From NCBI RefSeq assembly GCF_003938655.1, contig NZ_RJJT01000002.1, positions 186,001-250,000 on the forward strand: a stretch of 64,000 bases of DNA, in the 5' to 3' direction. Position 1 is the first letter of the stretch. Each line of letters opens with the position of its first letter. The translations under genes and the position numbers were made by a program. Source of the stretch: Rhizobium pisi. Its GTDB lineage: Bacteria > Pseudomonadota > Alphaproteobacteria > Rhizobiales > Rhizobiaceae. This document shows, in pieces, positions 28,700 through 37,768 of the stretch. A model generated the notes under the pieces. The model was not told the DNA's origin. It searched no databases and saw nothing but the letters and a program-made list of their open reading frames with translations.

Positions 28700-29502
28700 T
28701 CCGCGCCAGCTCTCAATGGCGGTGCATCGCCGGCCAAGGAGAGAAGCGGCTCGTAATCGGCTTCGGAAAGCACCGCAAAATCGACGAGACCCAGAGTGCC
28801 GAGCGTCGCGGCCAGCGATGGCTCCTTGATGGCGGCATGAAGTGCACTACGCAGCAGAAGGACTCTCTCGTCCGATGCGTCGCCGGAGGTGATGAACGGC
28901 AGACCCGGACCTCTCGGCGTCTCGGCAATGATGCGGATATCCTGGAGAAGGTCGGGATCGAAGCGGAGAATATTGGCATAGGTGACGCAATCGATCGCCG
29001 CACTATCCGCCCTGCCTTCCGCCACAGCGGCGATGCTGCCGCCATGGCTGCCGGTTTCGATGATCCGGCCGAAGAAGCGGCCATTGCGGGCAAGCGGCGC
29101 GACGGCGGCGCGAAAGAAATTGCTGCCGGAATTGCTCTCGGGGCTGTTGATCGCAGCCGTCGTGCCACGCAAGTCCTCCGGCGACCGAAGGGGGGAATCC
29201 TTGCGGGCGATAATGAAGCTGCACATCGACGGGCCGTCGCAGCCGGGATGGTCATAAACCGGCGTCGCCACCAGGCGGACCTTGCCGCGCAGGTTCTTCA
29301 CATAGGGATAGCCGCATGTCTGCGAGAGAAGAAGATCGGGCCGCAGCCAGGCCTCATCGTAGGGAATGCTCTGATCGCGCGTCTCGGGCAAGTCCTCGAG
29401 ACCGGCCTGCGCGAGGGTGCGGCGGAGAAACGACCAGAGTTCTGCTGTCGCATCCTCGAGCGGCTGGGATGTGACATACATGGCGATGCTGACGAGATGC
29501 AT
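28696..29502 (-). CDS. PhnD-like phosphate/phosphonate-binding-fold protein, no signal peptide
   Basis: A 268-residue protein of the PhnD/SsuA-like periplasmic-binding fold. Seen: LSQTCGYPYVKNLRGKVRLV, INSPESNSGSNFFRAAV and AIDCVTYANI, all typical of the family. The start MHLVSIAMYVTSQPLEDA has no hydrophobic leader, so it is likely cytoplasmic and could be a ligand sensor or an enzyme-associated protein rather than a transport partner. It is the last gene of the 40158-28696 operon, 41 nt after the aldehyde dehydrogenase gene. Confidence 0.78.
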   Translation of the reverse strand: MHLVSIAMYVTSQPLEDATAELWSFLRRTLAQAGLEDLPETRDQSIPYDEAWLRPDLLLSQTCGYPYVKNLRGKVRLVATPVYDHPGCDGPSMCSFIIARKDSPLRSPEDLRGTTAAINSPESNSGSNFFRAAVAPLARNGRFFGRIIETGSHGGSIAAVAEGRADSAAIDCVTYANILRFDPDLLQDIRIIAETPRGPGLPFITSGDASDERVLLLRSALHAAIKEPSLAATLGTLGLVDFAVLSEADYEPLLSLAGDAPPLRAGAD

Positions 29503-29543
29503 TCCGGTCTTTCCTTGCGGCGAAAGCGCAAGCATCGACCAAG

Positions 29544-30998
29544 TCAGGCGATGCCGCCCAAGCACACATATTTGAGTTCGGTATATTCGTCCAACCCGTG
29601 CCTGGATCCTTCGCGGCCGAGGCCCGACATCTTCACGCCGCCGAACGGCGCCTCGGCGGTGGAGACGAGACCGGTATTGACACCGACCATCCCATATTCG
29701 AGCGCCTCGGCGACGCGGAATACCCGCGACAGATCACGGGCGTAAAAATACGAGGCCAGCCCGAATTCGGTATCGTTTGCCTGCTCGATCACATCCTGCT
29801 CGTCGCGGAAACGAAAGAGCGGCGCAAGAGGCCCGAAGGTTTCCTCGCGAGCGACCTGCATGCTCCCGTCGACGTCGCGCAGAATGGTCGGCTCGAAGAA
29901 CAGGCCGCCGAGCGCGTGGCGTTTGCCGCCCGAAACGAGGCTGGCACCCTTCGACACGGCATCGCGAATATGGGTCTCGATCTTGGCGACGGCATTCTCG
30001 TCGATGAGCGGGCCGAGCACGACGTCGCGCTCCAGGCCGTTGCCGACCTTCAATGCCGCAACGGCCGTCGCGAGCTTGGCGGCGAAGGCTTCGTAGACGC
30101 CGCCCTGGACATAGATCCGGTTTGCGCAGACGCAGGTCTGGCCGTTGTTGCGGAACTTGGCGATGATTGCGCCTTCGACCGCAGCATCGAGATCCGCATC
30201 GTCAAACACGATGAAGGGTGCATTGCCGCCAAGCTCGAGGCCGAGCTTTTTGATCGTCGGCGCACATTGCCGGTAGAGCAGCTCGCCTGTGCGGGTGGAG
30301 CCGGTAAACGTCAGGACCCTGATGTCGCGGCTTGCGGTCAATACTCCGCCGATTGCCGCTGCGTCACCGGTCACGATGCTGAGGAGGCCTGGCGGCAAGC
30401 CGGCGCGCTCCGCGAGAACGGCAAGCGCGATGGCCGAGAACGGCGTCTGCGGCGCGGGCTTGAGAACGACGGCACAGCCGGCGGCAAGTGCCGGTCCGAC
30501 CTTGCGCGTCATCATCGCATTCGGAAAATTCCACGGCGTGATGGCCGCCACCACTCCTGCGGGCTGACGCAGGACGAGGATGCGCTTGTCCGGCTGATGT
30601 CCCGGGATGATCTCGCCATTGATGCGCCTCGCTTCTTCGGCGAACCATTCGATGAAACTGGCACCATAGGTGATCTCCCCCTTGGCCTCGCCCAAGGGTT
30701 TTCCCTGCTCCAGCGTCAGGATCATCGCCAGATCGTCGCGGTTTTCGATCATCAGGCGGTGCCACGCCTTGAGAACGGATGCGCGTTCGCCGGCAGTCTT
30801 CTTCGCCCAAAGCTTCTGGGCAATGACGGCCGCTTTGATGGCATCCACCGTCTCCGCGGCTCCGAGATCGGGGACCGCGCCCAGCGCCTCGCCCGTCGCC
30901 GGGTTGCGGATCGTCGTCGCCTGCCGGCCTTCCGCTTCGATCCAGCGATCGGCGACCGGGCATGCCTGACGGAACAGCGAGGGATCAACGAGCTTCAT
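29544..30998 (-). CDS. Succinate-semialdehyde dehydrogenase-like aldehyde dehydrogenase (GabD-type)
   Basis: A 484-residue NAD(P)-dependent aldehyde dehydrogenase. The catalytic Cys is in NNGQTCVCANR, the Glu in LELGGNAPFIVFDDAD, and the cofactor loop is FTGSTRTGELLY. ITPWNFPNAMMTRK and PFGGVKMSGLGREGS are typical of GabD. The start at 30998 (MKLVDPSLFRQACPVADRWIEAEG) fits the family. It oxidises a semialdehyde to the acid and probably acts late in the pathway encoded by this operon, next to the PotA-like gene. Confidence 0.9.
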   Translation of the reverse strand: MKLVDPSLFRQACPVADRWIEAEGRQATTIRNPATGEALGAVPDLGAAETVDAIKAAVIAQKLWAKKTAGERASVLKAWHRLMIENRDDLAMILTLEQGKPLGEAKGEITYGASFIEWFAEEARRINGEIIPGHQPDKRILVLRQPAGVVAAITPWNFPNAMMTRKVGPALAAGCAVVLKPAPQTPFSAIALAVLAERAGLPPGLLSIVTGDAAAIGGVLTASRDIRVLTFTGSTRTGELLYRQCAPTIKKLGLELGGNAPFIVFDDADLDAAVEGAIIAKFRNNGQTCVCANRIYVQGGVYEAFAAKLATAVAALKVGNGLERDVVLGPLIDENAVAKIETHIRDAVSKGASLVSGGKRHALGGLFFEPTILRDVDGSMQVAREETFGPLAPLFRFRDEQDVIEQANDTEFGLASYFYARDLSRVFRVAEALEYGMVGVNTGLVSTAEAPFGGVKMSGLGREGSRHGLDEYTELKYVCLGGIA

Positions 30999-31008
30999 GT
31001 GCCAACTT

Positions 31009-32085
31009 TCAGCAGAACACGTGCGCCGCACCAGGATCGAACTCCAGATGCACGGTATCTCCGCGGCTGAGACCGGTGATCGCCTCATGACCAAACGGCA
31101 GGCGAACCGCGAGCGCCTCGCCCGCCGCCGTTTCGGTCGCGACATGGATATTGTTGCCGAGGAAGGTGATGTCGCTGACCGTGGCGGCAAGACCCGTTCC
31201 CGCCGGAGCGCGCGACAGCCGAATGCGCTCCGGCCGCAGCATCAGGGCTGCCCTTGTGCCCGAGGCGCCTTTTCCGTGCACCGGGATGCGGTTGAAGACG
31301 GTCCCGCCACCGAGCGAAATGGTGGCCTGCCCATCGGACGACGACAGCAGGTCGCAGGAAATGAAGTCGCTGTCCCCGATGAATTCCGCAACGAAACGGG
31401 TCTTGGGATTGGCATAGAGTTCGGGGCCGGTTCCGATCTGGTCGATGATGCCCTTCGAAAAGACCGCGATGCGGTCGGAGAGCCGCAAGGCTTCCTCCTG
31501 ATCGTGCGTGACGTAGAGGATCGTCACTTCGGTCTGTTGGTGGATCCGGCGGATCTCGTGCTGGATTTCCTCGCGCAGCTTCTTGTCGAGCGCCGACAGC
31601 GGCTCGTCCATCAGCAGCACCGGCGGATCATAGGCAAGGGCCCTGGCGAGGGCGACGCGCTGCTGCTGACCGCCGGACATCTGTGCCGGTTTGCGATCCT
31701 CGAAGCCTTCCAGCCGGACGAGGCGCAGCATCTCCTTCACCTTGCTGTCGATCTCGGCCTTGGACTTGCGCCTGACCTTCAGCGGAAATGCGATGTTTTC
31801 GCCCACCGTCAGATGCGGAAACAGGGTGTAACGCTGGAACACCATGCCGATGTTGCGCTTGTGCGACGGCGTGGCGAGCAGGGTCTTGCCCTCCAGCGCA
31901 ATGTCGCCTTTCGTCGGGTTGTCAAATCCCGCCAGGATGTAGAGCGTCGTGCTCTTGCCGGATCCGGAGGGTCCGAGAAAGGTGAGGAACTCACCACGCC
32001 TGACGTCGAGAGTGACATCGTGCACGGCGACGACAGGGCCGTATTCCTTGCGTATACCGCGGATCTGAAGGAATGGTTCGTTCAT
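31009..32085 (-). CDS. PotA-like ABC transporter ATP-binding protein
   Basis: A 358-residue ATPase of the spermidine/putrescine-type importer family. Walker A is [10 protein letters not shown], the signature [15 protein letters not shown] and Walker B VLLMDEPLSALD; a TOBE domain follows (LMLRPERIRLSR). The ATG at 32085 overlaps the permease gene by ATGA. Substrate may be a polyamine-like amine or another small nitrogen compound fed to the LLM/aldehyde dehydrogenase genes (inference). Confidence 0.92.
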   Translation of the reverse strand: MNEPFLQIRGIRKEYGPVVAVHDVTLDVRRGEFLTFLGPSGSGKSTTLYILAGFDNPTKGDIALEGKTLLATPSHKRNIGMVFQRYTLFPHLTVGENIAFPLKVRRKSKAEIDSKVKEMLRLVRLEGFEDRKPAQMSGGQQQRVALARALAYDPPVLLMDEPLSALDKKLREEIQHEIRRIHQQTEVTILYVTHDQEEALRLSDRIAVFSKGIIDQIGTGPELYANPKTRFVAEFIGDSDFISCDLLSSSDGQATISLGGGTVFNRIPVHGKGASGTRAALMLRPERIRLSRAPAGTGLAATVSDITFLGNNIHVATETAAGEALAVRLPFGHEAITGLSRGDTVHLEFDPGAAHVFC

Positions 32086-32882
32086 TGTTTCAGTACCTTA
32101 CGCACGACGGCAACAAGGGCCATCAAGATGATCGTCAAAAGGATGAGAAGGGTCGACGCTGCAGCGACGACAGGCGTCAGGTCTTGCCGGAGCGTCGCCC
32201 ATACCTTCACGGGCAGCGTCTGCAGGGTTGGGCTGGACATGAAGATCGCCACCACCACCTCGTCCCAGGATGTGAGGAACGAGAAGACGGCTGCCGAAAA
32301 CAGCCCATGGCTGATCGCAGGAAGCGTGATCCTGATCTTTGCCTCCAGCGGCGAGGCGCCACAGAGCACCGCCGCATCCTCGATCGACTTGTCGAAACCC
32401 TCCAGCGCGCTCGATATCGACAGGATCGAGAAAGGTAGCGCGAGGACGAGATGCGAAATGACGAAACCCGTCAGCGTCCCACCAAGGCCGATCCTCAAGA
32501 AAAAGGCGTAGAGAGCAACCGCGAGAACCACGACCGGAAGGATCATCGGCGTGAGGAACAGCGCTTTCAGCGCATCGCGAAAGACGAACGAGCCGCGCAC
32601 CAGCCCGAAGGACGTCACGAGCCCGAGCAGCACCGACAGGACGGTGACGATGACGGCGATCTTGAAGCTCGTCAGAGCCGATTCCAGCCAGCGCGGATCG
32701 GCGAAGAGCTCGCCATACCATTGAAGCGTCCAGCCCGGCGGCGGAAAGATCAGCCACTGCGAGGAACCGAAGGACAGCGCCGCGATGAAGAGGATCGGCA
32801 GCAGCAGGAAGGCGGCGGTCAGAAGCGTTATCGCGAGAAGCACGTATTTCCACCAGCCGAGACGGTCGAAATTGAGCAACAT
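32082..32882 (-). CDS. PotC-like ABC transporter permease
   Basis: A 266-residue inner-membrane permease with about six membrane segments and the EAA-like loop EDAAVLCGASPLEAKIRITLPA. The ATG at 32882 gives MLLNFDRLGWWKYVLLAI, a cytoplasmic start before the first segment. It begins 1 nt after the PotB-like gene stops. Confidence 0.92.
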   Translation of the reverse strand: MLLNFDRLGWWKYVLLAITLLTAAFLLLPILFIAALSFGSSQWLIFPPPGWTLQWYGELFADPRWLESALTSFKIAVIVTVLSVLLGLVTSFGLVRGSFVFRDALKALFLTPMILPVVVLAVALYAFFLRIGLGGTLTGFVISHLVLALPFSILSISSALEGFDKSIEDAAVLCGASPLEAKIRITLPAISHGLFSAAVFSFLTSWDEVVVAIFMSSPTLQTLPVKVWATLRQDLTPVVAAASTLLILLTIILMALVAVVRKVLKQ

Positions 32883-32883
32883 G

Positions 32884-33756
32884 TCAACGTCCTCCCGGGT
32901 TCTGGCTGCCGAAGAAACGCAGCTGCACGGCATAAAGCGACAGGGTCACGACGAGAAGAACCAGTGCCGCAGCACCGCCCATTCCCCAATTGACCAGCGA
33001 CTGCACGAATTGCGCGATCAGCTCTGCGAGCATCATGTTGGCGGTGCCGCCGAGAAGCGACGGCGTGACGAAATAGCCGAGCGACATGACGAAGACCATG
33101 AGGGCGCCGGCCGCCATGCCGGGTGTTGCCAGCGGCAGGAGAACGCGCGTCAGACACTGCCACCGGTTGGCGCCGCAAAGGGCGGCCGCCTGCAGGATCG
33201 ACGGGTCGATCTTCCTGATGACGCCGTAGAGCGGCAGGATGATGAAGGGCAGCATGATATAGGTCATGCCGATCGTCACCCCGGTCAGATTGTTGACGAG
33301 GGCCAGCGGTTTGTCGATCAGGCCCATTCCGATCAGCATCTTGTTGATGAGCCCCGTGCGCTGTAGAAGTACCATCCAGGCATAGGTGCGGGCGAGCAGG
33401 TTGGTCCACATCGACAGAAGCAGGATCGCAAAGATCACCGAGGTCAGCCGTCCGGGCATGATTGCCAGCGCCCAGGCAACGGGAAAACCGATCAGCAGCG
33501 AAATCACCGTGACGAGGCCCGAGACGATGAAGGTGTTGGCGAAAATCTTCAGATAGGTCGCAGACCCGATCAGCTGCGCATAATTGCCGAGGCCCGGCAC
33601 CGGCTCCAGCACGCTTCGCAACAGCAGTATCGCCACCGGCACGATGAAAAAGATGCCGACGAAGGCGAAAGCCGGAGCGACCGCGCCAAAACCTGTTGCC
33701 CTGCGCACCTTTGGCAAAGGCGCAATTATGCCGGAGGCATCGCTATACGTCGACAT
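32884..33756 (-). CDS. PotB-like ABC transporter permease
   Basis: A 290-residue permease with six membrane segments and the EAA-like loop LQAAALCGANRWQCLTRVLLPLATP. The ATG at 33756 follows GGAAGGACTGTC, a good ribosome site, and is preferred over an in-frame GTG 15 nt upstream. It forms the channel with the PotC-like protein. Confidence 0.92.
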   Translation of the reverse strand: MSTYSDASGIIAPLPKVRRATGFGAVAPAFAFVGIFFIVPVAILLLRSVLEPVPGLGNYAQLIGSATYLKIFANTFIVSGLVTVISLLIGFPVAWALAIMPGRLTSVIFAILLLSMWTNLLARTYAWMVLLQRTGLINKMLIGMGLIDKPLALVNNLTGVTIGMTYIMLPFIILPLYGVIRKIDPSILQAAALCGANRWQCLTRVLLPLATPGMAAGALMVFVMSLGYFVTPSLLGGTANMMLAELIAQFVQSLVNWGMGGAAALVLLVVTLSLYAVQLRFFGSQNPGGR

Positions 33757-33829
33757 GACAGTCCTTCCCACCCGTCAATTTCCGCGGGGCGCGCGCCGAA
33801 TACAACCGATTGGCACCGGCGCGCCGCGG

Positions 33830-33854
33830 GGGCACGGCGACCTTCGCCGTGCCC
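33830..33854 (-). promoter_or_regulatory. Intercistronic stem-loop after PotD-like gene
   Basis: GGGCACGGCG and CGCCGTGCCC form a perfect 10-bp stem with a 5-nt loop between the PotD-like gene and the PotB-like gene. No T-run follows on the minus strand. It probably stabilises the binding-protein mRNA or lowers read-through. Confidence 0.6.
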
Positions 33855-33873
33855 GTTCATCTCAAGTTTCAGC

Positions 33874-34884
33874 CTATTTCGCCTGCCAGGCGTACCACTT
33901 CTCGCCGATGGCATCGCGGTTCTCTGCCCAATAGTTCATATCGGCATTCACCTGGCTTGCCGTCTGCTGGTCCGGCAGGGTCTTGGCCGTCTCCGGGTCC
34001 ATCAGCTTGGCCGAGTCGAGATTGATCGGCGCGTAGCCGGTGGCTTTTGCGAGGGCCGCCTGCGGTTCAGCCGAGGTCGCCAGCGCGATGAACTTCATCG
34101 CAGCCTCGGCGTTCGGCGAGCCCTTCGGCACGACGAGCGCATCGGCAGCGGTGATGTTCTGTTCCCAGGAAGTTTCAACCTTGATGCCGGTCGCTGCAAG
34201 CGCCGTCATGCGGCCATTCCAGACACTGCCGAAGGGAGCCTCGGCGGAAGCCAGAAGCTGCTGCGACTGCGCGCCGCCCGACCACCAGATGATGTCGGAT
34301 TTGATCGTATCGAGCTTCTTGAAGGCACGATCGAGATCAAGCGGATAAAGCTTGTCGGCAGGCACGCCGTCGGCAAGCAGTGCCGCTTCAATCACGCCGG
34401 GAGCCGACCACTTGTAGAATGTGCGCTTTCCCGGAAACTTGGCCGTATCGAACAGATCGGCCCATGTCTTCGGGCAGGCGCTGACGGCATCGGCATTGCA
34501 ACCGATCACGAAGGAATAATAGAAACTGCCGACCGAATAGTCGGTGACGAAGCGCGGATCGAGCTTGGATTTGTCGATGACCGAGAAATCGAGCTTCTCG
34601 AGCTGGCCGTTCTTGCCGGCCTGGGCGGCATAATCGCCTTCGACGTCGACAACATCCCAGCTGACCTGACCGGCTTCGACCATCGCCTTGAGCTTGCCGT
34701 AGTCGGTCGGCCCGTCCTGGACGACGGTGACGCCGGTCTTCTCGGTGAACGGACTTGCCCATGCAGCCTTCTGCGCGTCCTGGGTCGTTCCTCCCCAGCT
34801 CGAAAAGACGAGGTTTTCAGCCTGTGCCGGCGCGGACACAGCCACAAATGCGGCGACCGCCGCGAAAGCAAATGTTGTTTTCAT
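33874..34884 (-). CDS. PotD-like extracellular solute-binding protein
   Basis: A 336-residue periplasmic binding protein with a clear signal peptide (MKTTFAFAAVAAFVAVSAPAQA). The mature part starts ENLVFSSWGGTTQDAQKAAW and carries WDVVDVEGD and GVIEAALLADG, as in the PotD/family-1 binders of amines and small organics. It is followed by a strong stem-loop and then the permease genes. The ligand is unknown and is expected to be the substrate of the operon. Confidence 0.9.
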   Translation of the reverse strand: MKTTFAFAAVAAFVAVSAPAQAENLVFSSWGGTTQDAQKAAWASPFTEKTGVTVVQDGPTDYGKLKAMVEAGQVSWDVVDVEGDYAAQAGKNGQLEKLDFSVIDKSKLDPRFVTDYSVGSFYYSFVIGCNADAVSACPKTWADLFDTAKFPGKRTFYKWSAPGVIEAALLADGVPADKLYPLDLDRAFKKLDTIKSDIIWWSGGAQSQQLLASAEAPFGSVWNGRMTALAATGIKVETSWEQNITAADALVVPKGSPNAEAAMKFIALATSAEPQAALAKATGYAPINLDSAKLMDPETAKTLPDQQTASQVNADMNYWAENRDAIGEKWYAWQAK

Positions 34885-34930
34885 GTTCCCTTATCCTTGT
34901 TCTGTTTGCCTACGGGTATGCCTTATGCCG

Positions 34931-35254
34931 TCAGTGCGCCTCGCTCCTGGGAGAAAAGTTGGCTGGCTTCATAATCTTGTTTTCCGCCACCTCGATCAGA
35001 TCGCGGATCTTGGGCAGGAAAGCCTGCCATCGGGGGTCGGCCATGAGCCTCTGGCGCCTCGCCTCCCGGTCGTCCAGGCTCGTAAAGGCCCAGATGTGGA
35101 CGATCTCGTTGATCGTTCCGATTTCCGAGAAGAAGTAGCCGACGAGCGTGCCGAGATGGCTCTTCTGGATCTCGATCCCTTCTTCCTCGACGACCTTGAG
35201 ATATTGCGGGATGGCGCCATTCTTCAGCCGATAGGTCCGGATTTCGTAAAACAT
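34931..35254 (-). CDS. NIPSNAP-family protein
   Basis: A 107-residue ferredoxin-like-fold protein of the NIPSNAP family. The family opening MFYEIRTYRLKNGAIPQYLK and the VHIWAFTSLDDREARRQRLMADP block are clear. Members often accompany catabolic monooxygenase or dehydrogenase genes, but no reaction is established. It lies 5 nt after the aldehyde dehydrogenase gene and before the PotD-like gene. Confidence 0.9.
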   Translation of the reverse strand: MFYEIRTYRLKNGAIPQYLKVVEEEGIEIQKSHLGTLVGYFFSEIGTINEIVHIWAFTSLDDREARRQRLMADPRWQAFLPKIRDLIEVAENKIMKPANFSPRSEAH

Positions 35255-35259
35255 CGGCG

Positions 35260-36723
35260 CTATCTCATCACGAAGGGATCGGGGATCGGATCATCCGACG
35301 TCCTGAGCCAGATCGTCTTGGTGCGGGTATAGTCGAGGGCCGCGGCCATGCCGCCTTCCCTGCCATGGCCCGACAAGCCGAAACCGCCGAAGGGCGCAAT
35401 CGGCGACACCGCGCGGTAGGTGTTGACCCAGACGATGCCGGCGCGAATGCCCTTCATCAGCCGGTGCGCCCGGGTCAGGTTCTGGGTAAAGAGGCCGGAG
35501 GCAAGGCCATAGCGGGTATTGTTGGCAAGCATCAGCGCCTCGGTCTCGGTCTCGAATGAGACAACGGACAGGACTGGCCCGAAGAATTCCTCGATCAGCG
35601 AGGGTGAATCGACATCGTCGCAGTCCAGGATCGTCGGCGGGAAATAAAAGCCTTCGCCATCGATCTTGCTGCCACCGGTGACAAGGCGGGCGCCACTTTC
35701 GATCGACCTGGCGACAAGCGCGCCGATATTGTCCTGTTGGCGCTTGGTGGCAAGCGGGCCGACTTCGGTCGCCATATCGAGCGGCGCGCCGATCCGGATC
35801 GCCTGCGCCTTCTCACGCAGCAAGGCGACGAATTTGTCCTTGACGCTGCGTTCGACGATCAGCCGCGATCCGGCAACGCAGCTTTGTCCCGTCGCGGCGA
35901 AGATGCCGGCGACCTGGGCGTTGGCGGCACTTTCGAGATCCGCGTCGGCAAACACGATGAACGGCGACTTGCCACCGAGTTCGAGCGAGGTGGAGGCGAG
36001 GTTTTCGGCCGAGTTGCGAACGACGTGCCGAGCGGTTTCGGGACCGCCGGTGAAGGCGACATGTGCGACCTTTGGATGGCGGCCGAGGGCCGCGCCGCAG
36101 GAGCCGCCGAAGCCCGTGATGATGTTGACGACGCCTGCGGGAAAGCCGGCCTGATGGACGAGACGCGCAAATTCGAGAAGCGGCGCTGGCCCGTCTTCCG
36201 AGGCCTTGACCACCATCGTGCAGCCGGCAGCGAGCGCCGGGCCGATCTTGACCGCCGACAGGAAGAGCTGGCTGTTCCACGGCACGACCATGGCGACGAC
36301 GCCGATCGGCTCGCGGCGAAGCCAGACATCCATGTCAGGCTTGTCGATTGGCAGGTAGGAGCCTTCGATCTTGTCGGCGATGCCGGCATAGTAACGATAA
36401 TATTCGGCGACATAGGCGATCTGCGCGGATGTTTCGCGGATGATCTTGCCGGTGTCCTGCGTCTCCAGCTCAGCCAGGATCTGCGCATTGGCGGCAACAA
36501 GATCGGCGAGCTTGTAAAGCAGCTTGCCGCGTTGCGTGGCTGTCATTTTCGACCAGGGGCCATCGTAGAGCGCCCTGTCGGCAGCGTTCACGGCTCGGTC
36601 GACATCAGCCTCGCGCGCTTCCGGCATATCAGCCCAGATGGCGCCAGTGGCCGGATCGATGCTGGGATAACGGGCCTCGCCGTCCGAGAATTCGCCGTCG
36701 ATGTAATGCTGGAAACGCCGCAT
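35260..36723 (-). CDS. Aldehyde dehydrogenase
   Basis: A 487-residue NAD(P)-dependent aldehyde dehydrogenase, about the usual length. The catalytic Cys is in ATGQSCVAGSR, the Glu in LELGGKSPFIVFADAD, and VPWNSQLFLSAVKIGPALAAG lines the cofactor site. It differs from the second aldehyde dehydrogenase of this operon and probably acts right after the LLM monooxygenase, whose gene ends 4 nt upstream. Confidence 0.92.
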   Translation of the reverse strand: MRRFQHYIDGEFSDGEARYPSIDPATGAIWADMPEAREADVDRAVNAADRALYDGPWSKMTATQRGKLLYKLADLVAANAQILAELETQDTGKIIRETSAQIAYVAEYYRYYAGIADKIEGSYLPIDKPDMDVWLRREPIGVVAMVVPWNSQLFLSAVKIGPALAAGCTMVVKASEDGPAPLLEFARLVHQAGFPAGVVNIITGFGGSCGAALGRHPKVAHVAFTGGPETARHVVRNSAENLASTSLELGGKSPFIVFADADLESAANAQVAGIFAATGQSCVAGSRLIVERSVKDKFVALLREKAQAIRIGAPLDMATEVGPLATKRQQDNIGALVARSIESGARLVTGGSKIDGEGFYFPPTILDCDDVDSPSLIEEFFGPVLSVVSFETETEALMLANNTRYGLASGLFTQNLTRAHRLMKGIRAGIVWVNTYRAVSPIAPFGGFGLSGHGREGGMAAALDYTRTKTIWLRTSDDPIPDPFVMR

Positions 36724-36727
36724 GGCC

Positions 36728-37768
36728 CTACTCCTGAAATGCTGGCATGACCTCGGCGATGAAGCGTTCGAGCGACGCCTTCTTGCGCTCGAATCTCATG
36801 CCGGTGTCGATCCAGAAGGAATACTCGTCGTAACCGAGTGCTTCATAGGTCTTGAGCCGGTCGATGACGGTCCGTGCGTCTCCAACGACGTTGTTGGTGC
36901 GCATGACCTGATCCGAAAGCATGGCGTTCGACCTGATCTGGTCGTCCGGAATCCGCTCGATCAGGCCTTGGGTAACCGGCTTCTCATTTTTGAACCAAGC
37001 GAAGAAATAGTTGTAGTAAACGCTGAGTTCGTGCGCGGCCTGGGCGACATCTTCTTCTGACGAGCCGACATAGGTGTGGCGCAGCAGCATGATCTTCGGC
37101 CGCTCGATCTCAGGATTCTTGGCGCAGGCATCGTTGAAGCGGTCCATCAGTGACTGAACCTCGTCATCGCCCTGCCAGAGCGGCGTGACTTGAACATTGC
37201 AGCCGTTGGCGACGGCGAATTCGTGCGAGTTGGGATCGCGCGCCGCGACCCAGATCGGCGGGTTCGGCTGCTGCAACGGCTTCGGGGCGGAGGTGGTCGC
37301 GGGGAACTTGAAGAATTCGCCGTCATGGGCGTAGTCACCGTTCCAGATTCCTTTGATTGCCGGGATGAGCTCGCGCATGCGCTGACCGGCGCCCCAGGCA
37401 TCGAGACCCGGGAGCAGGCGCTCGTATTCGAAGGAATAGGCGCCGCGCGCAATGCCGATATCGAGCCTGCCGTCGCAGATGATGTCGGTCATAGCCGCTT
37501 CGCCGGCAAGCTTGATCGGATGCCAGAAGGGAGCGATCACCGTTCCCGTGCCGAGCCGTGCCTGCGATGTGCGGCGCGCGAGATCGGCGATGGTGACGAA
37601 CGGGTTGGGTGCGATGGTGAAATCCATGCCATGGTGCTCACCCGTCCAGATCGCATGCATGCCACCCTTATCGGCAATCTCACAGAGCGCGACGAATTCC
37701 TCGTAAAGGCTCTTGTGGCTCTGGCTGGCATCGAGCCGTTCCATATGGACGAAGAGGGAGAACTTCAT
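36728..37768 (-). CDS. LLM-class flavin-dependent monooxygenase
   Basis: A 346-residue luciferase-like monooxygenase that would use reduced FMN and O2. Seen: AIWTGEHHGMDF, RLGTGTVIAPFWHPI and DGRLDIGIARGAYSFEY, the usual flavin-pocket blocks. It overlaps the flavin-reductase gene by ATGA, so reductase and oxygenase are made together. With the alpha/beta hydrolase two genes upstream the set resembles RutA-RutF-RutD of pyrimidine breakdown in composition, although the substrate is probably different. Confidence 0.9.
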   Translation of the reverse strand: MKFSLFVHMERLDASQSHKSLYEEFVALCEIADKGGMHAIWTGEHHGMDFTIAPNPFVTIADLARRTSQARLGTGTVIAPFWHPIKLAGEAAMTDIICDGRLDIGIARGAYSFEYERLLPGLDAWGAGQRMRELIPAIKGIWNGDYAHDGEFFKFPATTSAPKPLQQPNPPIWVAARDPNSHEFAVANGCNVQVTPLWQGDDEVQSLMDRFNDACAKNPEIERPKIMLLRHTYVGSSEEDVAQAAHELSVYYNYFFAWFKNEKPVTQGLIERIPDDQIRSNAMLSDQVMRTNNVVGDARTVIDRLKTYEALGYDEYSFWIDTGMRFERKKASLERFIAEVMPAFQE

